Shown here: positions 13,870 to 21,702 of the stretch, in pieces
Layout of the letters: every line of letters begins with the position of its first letter
Position numbering within the stretch: position 1 is the stretch's first letter
Assembly: GCA_902474645.1 (NCBI GenBank)
Contig: CABRWN010000005.1
Span: 1 to 29,665, forward strand
Direction of reading: 5' to 3'
From: an uncultured Collinsella sp.
Lineage (GTDB): Bacteria > Actinomycetota > Coriobacteriia > Coriobacteriales > Coriobacteriaceae
Length of the DNA: 29,665 nucleotides
Program-made: the position numbers and the translations under genes
Notes under the pieces: model-generated
The model's database searches: none
Seen by the model: only the letters and a program-made list of their open reading frames with translations
What the model was told of the DNA's origin: nothing

Positions 13870-14526
13870 CTATTTACCACCTTTCATAGCCGGAATTCGG
13901 CCAACAACGGGAATGCCCAGGAGCTCTTCTGCCTCTTCGGCACCGCGGATGCGGGTATTGAGCATGTCTGCCAAAACGACATAGGCAACTGCGATAAAGA
14001 TACCGGCGAGGAACGCGACGGCAATATACAGCGTGCGCTTGGGGCCGCTGGGGGCTTCGGGGGTCTTGGCCTCGTCGATAACGTTGATGCTCTGGGCAGC
14101 GCCGACGTTCTGAGCGACCGTACTCACCGAGCTGGCCATGGCCTTTGCGACCTTAGCCGTCTCCTTGGCATCGGTGCCGGTAACCGAAAGCGTAATGACA
14201 CGCGTGGTGGTCTCGGAGGAAACAGACACCTTGTAGTCATCCAGATCGGTGAGGCCCAGTTCATTGGCGGCGCCGCTCTTAACGCTATCGCTATCCAGCA
14301 GCGTGGCGATATCGTTGGAAAGCATCTGGCTCGCCGAGAGATCGTTGTAGCTCATCTGACCGCTATCGTCGGTCTTGGCGAGAATGTACATGCTCGTCGT
14401 CGCGGTATAGGTGTTGTCCATCGCAACGAAGGACACGATGCCCATGGCGATCGCGCAGACCACCGGAAGGGTGATGACCAGCTGAAGGTGCTTCTTCAGC
14501 AGCTGGAACAGTTCGAGAAGGGTCAT
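13870..14526 (-). CDS. Wzz/CapA-type polysaccharide chain-length determinant
   Basis: Predicted 218-residue membrane adaptor. An N-terminal helix (about 15-37) and a C-terminal helix (about 166-188) flank an extracytoplasmic domain that contains the family-typical TATTSMYILAKT strand. The PxxP-type motif APSGPKR precedes the second helix. The cytoplasmic tail (EEAEELLGIPVVGRIPAMKG) carries the peptide that activates BY-kinases in Gram-positive split systems. AAAGG lies 8-9 nt before the ATG. It is first in the three-gene operon. In known systems it controls length or export of a surface polysaccharide, whose synthesis genes are not in this window. Confidence 0.9.
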   Translation of the reverse strand: MTLLELFQLLKKHLQLVITLPVVCAIAMGIVSFVAMDNTYTATTSMYILAKTDDSGQMSYNDLSASQMLSNDIATLLDSDSVKSGAANELGLTDLDDYKVSVSSETTTRVITLSVTGTDAKETAKVAKAMASSVSTVAQNVGAAQSINVIDEAKTPEAPSGPKRTLYIAVAFLAGIFIAVAYVVLADMLNTRIRGAEEAEELLGIPVVGRIPAMKGGK

Positions 14527-14604
14527 GCAGCTTGCCTTTCATTTCCCCAGTTCGGATTGACAAAACTGTCCGTATGTTATCGCATCTTTTTACCGAGACC
14601 AAAC

Positions 14605-14635
14605 TCTATACATAAGAAACAGGCTCTCCTGTAAA
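14605..14635 (-). promoter_or_regulatory. Candidate promoter and dyad upstream of wzz
   Basis: On the minus strand TTTACA (14630-14635) and TATAGA (14605-14610) are separated by 19 bp (18 if TTACAG is used). The inverted repeat ACAGG-ctct-CCTGT (14619-14632) overlaps the -35 and spacer and could be an operator. The leader to the wzz ATG would be about 75 nt. Confidence 0.35.
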
Positions 14636-14667
14636 AATGTCGGAAGCAATCGTAAAATTGCACAACA

Positions 14668-14696
14668 ACGCCGCACCCGAAAGTCAAATGCGGCGT
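14668..14696 (-). terminator. Probable terminator of the pstB-phoB-phoR unit
   Basis: ACGCCGCA and TGCGGCGT (14668-14696) form an 8-bp stem with a 13-nt loop, 25 bp past the phoR stop. The following minus-strand sequence is only moderately T-rich (TTGTTGTG), so termination may be partial. Confidence 0.6.
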
Positions 14697-14721
14697 CTGC
14701 ATCAATATCTATGTTGTATCG

Positions 14722-16146
14722 CTATGCGAATGGCTCGTCCTGCTGTATGGGAAACGTCACCGTAATGGTGGTTCCCACGCCCAACTCGCTCGACAAATCG
14801 AGCGTGGCGTGATGATACAGGGCCGCATGCTTGACAATGGCAAGCCCCAGGCCGGTTCCGCCGCGTGCCTTGGACCTACTCTTGTCCACGCGATAGAACC
14901 GCTCAAATACCTTGCCCTGTTCTTCAGGCGCGATACCGATTCCCGTGTCGGCGACCGCGAGGAACGGATGGCCTTCGTCGTCGGTGCCGCACTGCAGCGT
15001 AACCGTACCTCCGGGTCGATTGTAGCGGATGGCGTTGCTTGCCAGATTATAGATGAGCTCGTCGACCAAGCGCGACACGCCTTCGATGACCACAGGCTTG
15101 GTCTCATGACTTATCGTCACATTCGCCTGACGGGCGACCTGTTCAAGACGCTGCTCAACCGCGTAGACGGCACGCGAGAGCTCAATAGGCTCCGTGGACC
15201 CAATGGGCACCGCCTCGCCCTCAGTTGCACGCTCGGCCTCGTCCAAGTTAGACAGCGTAAGGATGTCGTTGACAAGCGCTGCCAAGCGGCCCGCCTCGCG
15301 ATAGATGCGACCGCCAAAGTTGCGCAGGTCGTCCTCGCCCTCGACCATGCCATTTGCGATGAGCTCGGCATAGCCCGAAATCGCCGTAAGCGGCGTCTTG
15401 AGCTCATGGGTGATATTCGCCGTGAACTCGCGGCGCATACGGTCGTTGTCCGCCAGCACCGCCATTTGGCGCTTGAGCTCCTGGCGCTGCGACTCGATAC
15501 GCTCAAGCATGGGGACCATCTCGGCATAGGCGTGCTCATAGCTACGACGTGGGTGGTCCAAATCCACCTCTTGCAACGGCGCGATGATGGCACGGGACTC
15601 GCGGCGCGCCATAAAAAACGAGAGTACCGCACCCGCTGCTGCGATAAGCAGCATCGGCGCCACCATCGACAGCAAAATCGCCGCAACGCCAGGCTGGGCC
15701 TGCGCCAAGCGGACAACCTGGCCGTTATCAAGGGCGACGGCGCGATACAGCATGATCTCGTCGAGCGTAGAGCTTGCGCGCTCCGCGGAACCCAAACCAC
15801 TCTCAAAGGCCTCGATGACCTCGGGGCGATCGCCATGGTTGGGCAGTGTGGAAGGCGACGCCTCGTTGTCGTAGGCAACCGATCCATCCTTGTTAATCAG
15901 CGTGATGCGCAAGTCCTCACGATCGAGGCTACGCAAGAACGGGATGGGCTCCTGCTGCTCGTCGAGGGCGGCAGCAATGAGCTCGGTTTCCTGCGCCAGA
16001 TTGGCACTCGTGGCATCCGCCAAGGTGTTTTGCACAAAGAACGCGCCCAGCACCGTAAACGCCACGATAACCGCCATGGCGCAGACAAAGATTGTCACAA
16101 AAACGCGGTGCGACAGCGTATGTTTTCCCTGGGGGGCGAAGACCAC
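14722..16146 (-). CDS. phoR: PhoR-like sensor histidine kinase
   Basis: Predicted 474-residue membrane sensor kinase. Helix 1 (about 15-39), an extracytoplasmic sensor (40-155) and helix 2 (156-179) are followed by a linker, a HisKA domain with FTANITHELKTPL (His247), and a HATPase domain with NLASNAIRYN, DTGIGI, FERFYRVD and GGTGLGLAIV. It starts with GTG at 16146. AGAGGAG lies just before and across the end of the upstream response-regulator gene, only 3 bp away, so the two are coupled. Position after pstB and phoB suggests control of the phosphate-starvation regulon; a role outside phosphate is possible. Confidence 0.88.
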   Translation of the reverse strand: MVFAPQGKHTLSHRVFVTIFVCAMAVIVAFTVLGAFFVQNTLADATSANLAQETELIAAALDEQQEPIPFLRSLDREDLRITLINKDGSVAYDNEASPSTLPNHGDRPEVIEAFESGLGSAERASSTLDEIMLYRAVALDNGQVVRLAQAQPGVAAILLSMVAPMLLIAAAGAVLSFFMARRESRAIIAPLQEVDLDHPRRSYEHAYAEMVPMLERIESQRQELKRQMAVLADNDRMRREFTANITHELKTPLTAISGYAELIANGMVEGEDDLRNFGGRIYREAGRLAALVNDILTLSNLDEAERATEGEAVPIGSTEPIELSRAVYAVEQRLEQVARQANVTISHETKPVVIEGVSRLVDELIYNLASNAIRYNRPGGTVTLQCGTDDEGHPFLAVADTGIGIAPEEQGKVFERFYRVDKSRSKARGGTGLGLAIVKHAALYHHATLDLSSELGVGTTITVTFPIQQDEPFA

Positions 16147-16149
16147 GGG

Positions 16150-16878
16150 TTACTCCTCTGATGCGGTGGCCGCGGTGTCGTCACCTTCGGCACCATCACC
16201 GGCAGAAGGCTCGGCCAAGCGGTAGCCCACGCCGCGTACAGTCTCGATGGCTCTGGCATGCTCGCCCAGTTTTTGGCGAAGCGTCTGCACGTGCACGTCA
16301 ACGGTGCGCGAACCGCCGTCGAAGTCCCAGCCCCACACGCTCTGCAGCAACGACTCGCGGGTAAAAACCACGCCGGGCTTGCGCATGAGGTACTCGAGCA
16401 GGTCGAACTCGCGCAGGGTGAGCTTAAGCGGCTCGCCGGCAACGGTCACCTCGCGATGGCTGGGCGAGAGCACGATGTCGCCCACGCTGAGCACATCGCT
16501 TGCCTGTTTGACCATACCGCCGCGACGCAGCAGTGCGCGGCAGCGGCTGGCGAGCTCCATGAGCGAAAACGGCTTAGTCAGGTAATCGTCGGCACCGCCA
16601 TCGAGCGCCATCACCTTGTCGAGCTCGGTGTCCTTGGCGGTAAGCATCATGATGGGCACCGTCGCCGTCAGGCGATCGGCACGCAGGCGACGCATAATCG
16701 CCAAGCCATCGGTATCGGGCAGCATGATGTCGAGCAGGACGGCATCGGGTACCCGTCGCGCCACGGCGGCCTTAAATTCACCGTCGCACGAAAAGCCTTC
16801 GGCCTCAATCCCCTGCTTGCGCAGCGCATAGACCGTCAAATCCCTGATGTTGTCATCGTCCTCGACGTAATAGATCAT
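16150..16878 (-). CDS. phoB: PhoB-like response regulator (OmpR family)
   Basis: Predicted 242-residue DNA-binding response regulator. The receiver has the acidic pocket YYVEDDD, phospho-acceptor Asp50 (VLLDIMLPD), Thr80 (MLTAKD) and Lys102 (LTKPFS). A winged-helix domain follows (LTLREFDLLEYLM to TVRGVGYRL). A short acidic tail rich in Asp, Glu and Ala ends the protein. The ATG at 16878 is favoured because AAAGGGG lies 7 nt upstream; another ATG at 16902 has no SD. It follows pstB by 64 bp and overlaps the phoR translation signal. It is expected to bind PHO-box repeats when phosphorylated by the adjacent kinase. Confidence 0.9.
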   Translation of the reverse strand: MIYYVEDDDNIRDLTVYALRKQGIEAEGFSCDGEFKAAVARRVPDAVLLDIMLPDTDGLAIMRRLRADRLTATVPIMMLTAKDTELDKVMALDGGADDYLTKPFSLMELASRCRALLRRGGMVKQASDVLSVGDIVLSPSHREVTVAGEPLKLTLREFDLLEYLMRKPGVVFTRESLLQSVWGWDFDGGSRTVDVHVQTLRQKLGEHARAIETVRGVGYRLAEPSAGDGAEGDDTAATASEE

Positions 16879-16918
16879 GTTGAACCCCTTTGCGGCCGGC
16901 ATGACCGCATCTTAACCC

Positions 16919-16932
16919 TAAAGGTACCTTTA
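16919..16932. promoter_or_regulatory. Perfect 14-bp palindrome between pstB and phoB
   Basis: TAAAGGTACCTTTA (16919-16932) is a perfect palindrome in the 64-bp gap between the pstB stop and the phoB start. It has no loop or T-run to act as a terminator. It could bind a dimeric regulator controlling an internal phoBR promoter. Confidence 0.4.
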
Positions 16933-16942
16933 CTAGATGGTA

Positions 16943-17818
16943 TCAGCCAAAACGCCCCGTCAAATAATCCGCCGTGCGCGGATCGGACGGATTCTTGAAG
17001 AGTTGCGCGGTAGGCGCGTGCTCCACCAGCTCACCCAGCAAAAAGAATGCGACCGAATCGGAAATACGCGCGGCCTGCTGCATGTTGTGCGTCACGACCA
17101 CCAGCGTGCAGGTCTCCTTGAGCTCGCAGGCAAGCTGCTCCACCACGAGCGTCGACACAGGGTCGAGTGCCGAGGTCGGCTCGTCCATCAGCAGGATGTC
17201 GGGCTGCACGGCAAGCGCGCGGGCGATGCACAGGCGCTGCTGCTGTCCACCCGAAAGACCCAGGCCCGACTCCTTGAGCTTGTCCTTGACCTCATCCCAT
17301 AGCGCAGCGCGACGCAGGGAGTCCTCGACCAGCTCATCGAGCACGACGCGGTCGCGCACACCCATGCCGCGCGGACCATACGCAACGTTGTCATAGATGC
17401 TCATGGGAAACGGGTTGGGGCGCTGGAACACCATGCCCACACGCTGGCGCAAACGGCAGATGTCGTAATCGCCCAGGATATCTTGACCATCGAGCGCAAT
17501 CTTGCCCTCGATGCGGCAATCCTTGATGCCGTCGTTCATGCGGTTAAAGCAGCGCAGCAACGTGGACTTTCCGCAGCCCGAAGGCCCGATAAACGAGGTG
17601 ATCTGCTTGTCGCGGATCTTGATATTCACGTCCTTGAGCGCATGATGGTCGCCATAGAACAGGTCGAGGCCCTCGACGTCGATGCGCGTCGGCGAGGCGG
17701 CAAGATCCTCTGCCGTGGGGCGAGTCGCATCCCCAACCTCGCGCTCGTGCGCGGCCTCGGCCTGCGCCTCCATGAGTTCTTCAAGCTCCGTGGGCTCCAC
17801 AGCCGCAGCAGCCGTCAT
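16943..17818 (-). CDS. pstB: Phosphate ABC transporter ATP-binding protein
   Basis: Predicted 291-residue ATPase of the high-affinity phosphate importer PstSCAB. It has Walker A GPSGCGKST (78-86), Q-loop MVFQRPNPFPMSI, signature LSGGQQQR (188-195), Walker B ILLMDEP (208-214) and switch His244 (VVTHNM). RCFNRMND and CRIEGKI are PstB-typical. It carries about 45 extra N-terminal residues, acidic and Ala-rich, before the usual start of the domain. The ATG at 17818 has GGAGG 8 nt upstream; a GTG at 17833 overlaps that SD. The permease, binding-protein and phoU genes usually next to it are absent here; the upstream gene encodes a VanS-like kinase. Confidence 0.93.
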   Translation of the reverse strand: MTAAAAVEPTELEELMEAQAEAAHEREVGDATRPTAEDLAASPTRIDVEGLDLFYGDHHALKDVNIKIRDKQITSFIGPSGCGKSTLLRCFNRMNDGIKDCRIEGKIALDGQDILGDYDICRLRQRVGMVFQRPNPFPMSIYDNVAYGPRGMGVRDRVVLDELVEDSLRRAALWDEVKDKLKESGLGLSGGQQQRLCIARALAVQPDILLMDEPTSALDPVSTLVVEQLACELKETCTLVVVTHNMQQAARISDSVAFFLLGELVEHAPTAQLFKNPSDPRTADYLTGRFG

Positions 17819-17833
17819 ACCGCATACCTCCAC

Positions 17834-17900
17834 ATCGATATCAATTCAGCAGTATCGATAGTAGAAATCGCGGCTCATATGCACGTGAGCGCATTGTCAA
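17834..17900 (-). promoter_or_regulatory. Upstream region of pstB with TTGACA and ATCGATA repeats
   Basis: A consensus -35 TTGACA (minus strand, 17895-17900) has no good -10 at 16-18 bp. Nearer pstB, ATCGATA occurs at 17834-17840 and its inverse TATCGAT at 17853-17859. ATCGATA also recurs as a direct repeat at 17854-17860 (period 20). This could be a regulator-binding site that compensates for the poor -10. Confidence 0.3.
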
Positions 17901-17921
17901 GTGTTTGTAAGGGCACGCTGG

Positions 17922-19160
17922 CTATGCGGCGGGCAGCTCGATGGTGAATATCGTGTGTTCGGGCGTCGATTCACATGCAACGGTACCGCCGTGTGCCGCG
18001 ATGATCTCCTTGGCAATAGCAAGGCCCAGACCGGCACCACCGCGATTGGTCGCACGCGCCGCATCCAGGCGATAGAACTTCTCAAAGATCACCTTGAGCT
18101 TAGCCGCAGGGATAGGATCGCCCTGATTGATAAAGCGCACGCGCACGCCGCCATCGTCTTGGCGCCCGGCCTCAATCGTGATAGTCGAGCCCTCATAGCT
18201 ATAGGCGACGGCGTTTTTCATGATGTTGTTGAACACGCGAGCCATCTTGTCGCCATCCACGAGCACCGTCAGGTCCTCGCGAATATCAACTTGGGCTTCC
18301 TTATGCTGCTCGTTGAGGATGGGATAGAACTCGTCAGCCACCTGAGCCAGCAGCAACCCCAGATCAACATAGCCGCGCGTGAGCACGATATCGTGGAAGT
18401 CAAAGCGCGTGATATCGAAGAACTCCTCGATGAGCGCATCGAGCCGGTGGGCCTTGTCGAGTGCCACGCCCGTAAAGCGCGCACGCTGCTCAACCGGCAA
18501 CTCAGGAGCCTCTTGCAGCAGCGAAAGATAGCCCACCACACTGGCAAGCGGGGTGCGTAGGTCATGCGCCAAGTACGTGACCAGATCGTCCTTGCGATGC
18601 GACTCGTCACGCAGAGCTTGCTGCACCTTGCGCTCACGGTCACGCACGCGGTTAAGGGCGCCCTCGACCTCCAAGAAGTCGCCGTCAATGTTGTCCCAGG
18701 TGTCGGGGTGATCGATCAGGCGATCTTGAATACGAGCAGCCAGCACACAATCGGCATGCTGCTCGCCCTGCTCGTAGCCCTGGTAGTACAGGGCGCGGCC
18801 GCACAAAAACAGCACGCACACGGCAAGCGCCAGCACAAAGCCAAGCATGTTGAATACAAAGCCGGCATCGAACAACACCGGCCCTTCGATGCCGCCGAGC
18901 GCCATGGCGCCAATCGCCAACGTCATGGCCCACGCGGCGCCGCCAATCACCACGCAGCGGCACACGATCTCAAATCGATCGATCAGCAAAAAGCCGACCA
19001 GCAGCACCGCCAAGATTCCGACGATGTTATCAATGCCAATCAGCAGCAGGCTCAGCAAAAAGAGCAGCACCGTTGCAAGCGCGCGGTTGTCGACGACCGA
19101 CCTCACGTATTCAAAGAGCCGATCGGGCACCTCGAACGCTTGCCTATCGTCTTTTGTCAT
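17922..19160 (-). CDS. VanS-like sensor histidine kinase
   Basis: Predicted 412-residue membrane kinase. Four hydrophobic segments (about 27-45, 47-60, 68-90 and 99-121) form a compact sensor without a large external domain. A coiled linker follows, then HisKA with LVTYLAHDLRTPLASVVGY (His199), N-box NNIMKNAVAYS (311-321), INQGDPIP in place of a classical G1 box, FEKFYRLD, and GGAGLGLAIAKEI (374-386). This layout and the NxG-type G1 box are typical of the VanS group. The ATG at 19160 has GAGGA 7 nt upstream and lies 26 bp after the regulator stop. No vanHAX genes are nearby, so a cell-wall homeostasis role is likelier than glycopeptide resistance. Confidence 0.88.
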   Translation of the reverse strand: MTKDDRQAFEVPDRLFEYVRSVVDNRALATVLLFLLSLLLIGIDNIVGILAVLLVGFLLIDRFEIVCRCVVIGGAAWAMTLAIGAMALGGIEGPVLFDAGFVFNMLGFVLALAVCVLFLCGRALYYQGYEQGEQHADCVLAARIQDRLIDHPDTWDNIDGDFLEVEGALNRVRDRERKVQQALRDESHRKDDLVTYLAHDLRTPLASVVGYLSLLQEAPELPVEQRARFTGVALDKAHRLDALIEEFFDITRFDFHDIVLTRGYVDLGLLLAQVADEFYPILNEQHKEAQVDIREDLTVLVDGDKMARVFNNIMKNAVAYSYEGSTITIEAGRQDDGGVRVRFINQGDPIPAAKLKVIFEKFYRLDAARATNRGGAGLGLAIAKEIIAAHGGTVACESTPEHTIFTIELPAA

Positions 19161-19186
19161 ATCAAGATCCTCACAAGCGAAAAGCG

Positions 19187-19882
19187 TTATTCGATGATGT
19201 AGCCGACGCCCCAGACGTTTTTGATAAAGCGCGGCTTTTGTGCGTCGTCGCCGATCTTTTCGCGCAAGTGGCGAATGTGCACCATCACCGTATTGTTGGA
19301 GCCGGGCATAAAATCCTCGTTCCACACCGCGCGGAACAGGTCCTCCACGGCCACCACGCTGCCGCGATGCTCGACCAGATACAGCAAGATTGAATATTCG
19401 GTGGGTGTGAGGCGTACCGGCGCACCGTCCACCGTCACGGAACGAGCGTCGCGGTTGATCTCCAAGCCGTCGAGCTGAATGGTCGGCGACTCGGCCGCCT
19501 GTGCACGGCTACCGTAGCTGGTGTAGCGGCGAAGCTGAGCGTGCACGCGCGCGATGAGCTCCAGCGGGCGGAACGGCTTGACCACGTAATCGTCCGCGCC
19601 AAGCGAAAGGCCCTCGATCTTGTCTTGCTGGGCATCGCGCGCCGTCAGCATGATCACAGGATAGGTATGGCTGGAACGGATCGTATGCAGCAGCTCAAAT
19701 CCATCGATATCGGGCAGCATGACATCCAGCAGCGCCAGATCGAACTCCTGCTCCAAGATTGCCTTGGCAGCATCGGCCCCGCTATAGGCAACCTGTACGT
19801 CAAAGCCCTCTTTTGTAAGGTAGATACCAACCAAGTCGGCGATGGCCTTCTCGTCATCAACTACCAGTATGCGCTCATTCAT
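19187..19882 (-). CDS. VanR-like response regulator (OmpR family)
   Basis: Predicted 231-residue regulator: a receiver with VVDDEKAIADLV, phospho-acceptor Asp53 (LLDVMLPD), Thr80 and Lys102 (VVKPFRPLEL), then a winged-helix DNA-binding domain (LTPTEYSILLYLVEH to NVWGVGYIIE). GAGGAG sits 6-7 nt before the ATG. A CATAAT -10-like box (minus strand, 19903-19908) lies about 20 bp upstream. It forms an operon with the VanS-like kinase and is divergent from dacA, 197 bp away, which is a natural candidate target. Confidence 0.9.
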   Translation of the reverse strand: MNERILVVDDEKAIADLVGIYLTKEGFDVQVAYSGADAAKAILEQEFDLALLDVMLPDIDGFELLHTIRSSHTYPVIMLTARDAQQDKIEGLSLGADDYVVKPFRPLELIARVHAQLRRYTSYGSRAQAAESPTIQLDGLEINRDARSVTVDGAPVRLTPTEYSILLYLVEHRGSVVAVEDLFRAVWNEDFMPGSNNTVMVHIRHLREKIGDDAQKPRFIKNVWGVGYIIE

Positions 19883-20034
19883 GCGTGCTCCTCTCGCGCT
19901 CCATTATGCCCGAGGCGACGCACGCCACACACAACAAGCGTGGGTGATTAAGTCGGCCTTAAGCACCCTTGTGCCCGTTCGGGAGCGGATGTGGGCCACG
20001 CACGCACGCGATGATCGCCGACGCCGGCAAACGA

Positions 20035-20040
20035 TATACT
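20035..20040 (+). promoter_or_regulatory. Candidate -10 element of dacA
   Basis: TATACT is a good -10 hexamer 40 bp upstream of the chosen GTG start. No consensus -35 is found at 17 bp (TGATCG), which fits a promoter needing an activator such as the divergent regulator. An in-frame ATG at 20011 lies upstream of this box, which argues against it as the start. Confidence 0.4.
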
Positions 20041-20079
20041 CTAGTTCCAGAAGAGACCATCCCGTCGAAAGCGAAATCC

Positions 20080-21420
20080 GTGAAGTCCCTCACCTCTTTT
20101 GCAAAGCGCTCAGCCCAGCTTGCCGCCAGCTTTGTCTGCGCTATCGCCCTTGCCGCCGGCGTGCCCACCGTCGCCGGCGCCCAAGTGCTCACGACCGACA
20201 ATGTTTGCGGCAAAACCGCCGATGCGCGCGGCATCACGGCCGAAAACCTGCCCGATATCGATGCGACCAATGCCCTCGTCATGGGCAAAGACGGCACCGT
20301 CTACTATGGGCGCGGCGCCGATGAGCAGGTCAAGATTGCCTCGATCACCAAGGTCATGACCGCAATCCTAACCGTCGAGAATTGCAAGATGGACGAGAAG
20401 GTCACGGTGAGCAACGCCGCAGCCACCGTGGGTAATTCGACCGCCGGCTTGCTCGAAGGCGACGAGCTTACCGTGGAGCAGACACTGCGCGGCCTGATGA
20501 TTCCCTCGGGCAACGACGCCGCCATCGTGCTCGCCGAATATGTGGGCAAGAAGATCGACCCTAAGACCAAAAACGCCGAGGCCACATTTGTGAAGGCCAT
20601 GAACGAGCGCGCTAAGAAGCTCGGCTGCACCGGTACGCTTTTTGAAAACCCGCATGGTCTGGACTTTGATGAGTGGGCTGGCGATATGCACTCGACCGCA
20701 CACGACGTAGCGCTGATGATGCAGGAGGCCATGAAAAACGACACGATCCGCGAGGTCGTAGCGAGCGAGGATACCTGGATCGAGGTCACGGGCGCCGACG
20801 GCACCGACCATTCGCATTCCATGGACACGCATAACTATTTGCTGGGCCAAGATGGCAACATCGGTGGCAAGACTGGCACCACCGACGATGCAGGCTATTG
20901 CTTTACGGGTGCCTACAACCGCGATGGCGACGAGATCTACACCGTCGTTTTGAACTCCACCACCACCGACCAGCGCTTTACCGATACCGCAACCCTTGCC
21001 AATTGGTACTACGGCCACAAGGCGACGGTCGCGATCGCCAACACGCAGGAAAAGACTGCCAACGGCAACCCGCTTATGGCGCGCATTAGTCAAACCGACT
21101 GGACGGATAAGACGATCGACGCCACGCTCGCCGATCCCACGGCGCAAGCGACCGTGTTTTCCCTTGCCGGCGAGGTGACCGAAAAGGTTAGCTACGACGA
21201 TCTTTCGGGCACGGTGCATGTGGGCGACAAGGTAGGCAGTGTGACGCTCAAGCAGGATGGCACCAAGATTGCCGTCGTGGACCTGGTTGCCGACGAGGAA
21301 GGCGCAGGGCCGAATCCCATTGAATGGCTCCTTGTGAAGCTCGACCGCCTGGGCCGCCGCATCGACAACCGCCCACTTGCGGCAGAGAGCGAGACCGTAG
21401 CCAAGGCACCCGAGGTGTAG
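20080..21420 (+). CDS. dacA: D-alanyl-D-alanine carboxypeptidase (DacA-type PBP)
   Basis: Predicted 446-residue exported serine peptidase of the S11 family (low-molecular-mass penicillin-binding protein), trimming the terminal D-Ala of peptidoglycan stem peptides. From the GTG at 20080 there is a clear signal peptide (KSLTSFAKR, hydrophobic core, cleavage near AGA-Q at 34/35). Active-site motifs are SITK (Ser88-Lys91), SGN (143-145) and KTG (264-266). A C-terminal beta domain follows, then a short helix (IEWLLVKLDRLGRR) that may associate with the membrane. The SD is weak (GAAAG). It is the only large plus-strand gene, divergent from the VanRS-like pair, and ends at a good terminator. Confidence 0.93.
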   Translation: MKSLTSFAKRSAQLAASFVCAIALAAGVPTVAGAQVLTTDNVCGKTADARGITAENLPDIDATNALVMGKDGTVYYGRGADEQVKIASITKVMTAILTVENCKMDEKVTVSNAAATVGNSTAGLLEGDELTVEQTLRGLMIPSGNDAAIVLAEYVGKKIDPKTKNAEATFVKAMNERAKKLGCTGTLFENPHGLDFDEWAGDMHSTAHDVALMMQEAMKNDTIREVVASEDTWIEVTGADGTDHSHSMDTHNYLLGQDGNIGGKTGTTDDAGYCFTGAYNRDGDEIYTVVLNSTTTDQRFTDTATLANWYYGHKATVAIANTQEKTANGNPLMARISQTDWTDKTIDATLADPTAQATVFSLAGEVTEKVSYDDLSGTVHVGDKVGSVTLKQDGTKIAVVDLVADEEGAGPNPIEWLLVKLDRLGRRIDNRPLAAESETVAKAPEV

Positions 21421-21445
21421 GGCCGGAGCGATATCACATCGAACC

Positions 21446-21477
21446 AAATGAGGCGTCCAACGGGGCGCCTCATTTTT
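21446..21477 (+). terminator. Intrinsic terminator of dacA
   Basis: AAATGAGGCG and CGCCTCATTT form a 10-bp stem around a 10-nt loop, and the T-run extends to 21477. It begins 25 bp after the dacA stop. Confidence 0.88.
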
Positions 21478-21479
21478 GA

Positions 21480-21496
21480 GGGTTCGAATCCCCAGC
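21480..21496 (+). repeat. tRNA T-arm-like fragment, copy 1
   Basis: GGGTTCGAATCCCCAGC reads as a tRNA T-arm in plus orientation, opposite to the functional tRNA-Ser downstream. The same 17-mer recurs at 21671-21687. There is no tRNA body around it, so it is a remnant, an attachment-site core or a repeat boundary. Confidence 0.55.
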
Positions 21497-21511
21497 CTCC
21501 TTTCTCCGCAC

Positions 21512-21570
21512 AAAAAAAGGGCCCCAAATGGGACCCTTCTTCAAACTCGTACTGGCGGAGAGCTGGGGAT
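21512..21570 (-). repeat. Duplicated tRNA-Ser tail and terminator, copy 1
   Basis: This 59-bp unit nearly matches 21703-21761. On the minus strand it holds the last bases of tRNA-Ser (including GCTCTCCGCCA), a short spacer, and a terminator hairpin (21512-21538) with a T7 run. Homology to the tRNA stops at 21570, inside the T-arm, so this copy is a truncated tRNA 3' end rather than a gene. Confidence 0.75.
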
Positions 21571-21688
21571 GTCCGGGCATGCTGCGCATGCCCTCCGGCT
21601 TCAAAGCCTGGCGGCTTTTCGCCCACGGGCTACAAACGCTTTCGCGTTTGCTTAACGCCCGTGCCCTCTCGGGTTCGAATCCCCAGCT
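21561..21688. repeat. Multi-branched palindromic segment
   Basis: AGCTGGGGAT (21561-21570) pairs exactly with ATCCCCAGCT (21679-21688). Between them lie GGGCATGC-tgc-GCATGCCC (21575-21593) and ACGGGC (21625-21630) with GCCCGT (21657-21662). That second pair encloses CAAACGC-tttc-GCGTTTG (21633-21650). A single strand could fold into a branched structure closed by a T-arm-like stem. No coding sense is evident. Confidence 0.6.
21671..21687 (+). repeat. tRNA T-arm-like fragment, copy 2
   Basis: This is an exact copy of the 17-mer at 21480-21496, again in plus orientation. It lies 16 bp before the second tail/terminator unit. Confidence 0.55.
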
Positions 21689-21702
21689 AACGTAGTTCAA
21701 CT

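Noticed and set aside
17922..19882. Vancomycin-resistance cluster
   Set aside because: Only the two-component pair and a carboxypeptidase are present. No vanH, ligase or vanX homologues occur in the window.
20368..21513. Minus-strand frame antisense to dacA
   Set aside because: dacA has all three penicillin-binding motifs in order; the antisense frame shows no family features and runs through the dacA terminator.
21448..21690. Short frames across the tRNA-Ser repeat region on both strands
   Set aside because: They translate T-arm and terminator repeats (giving GFEP- or SNPQ-like strings) and are artefacts of non-coding sequence.
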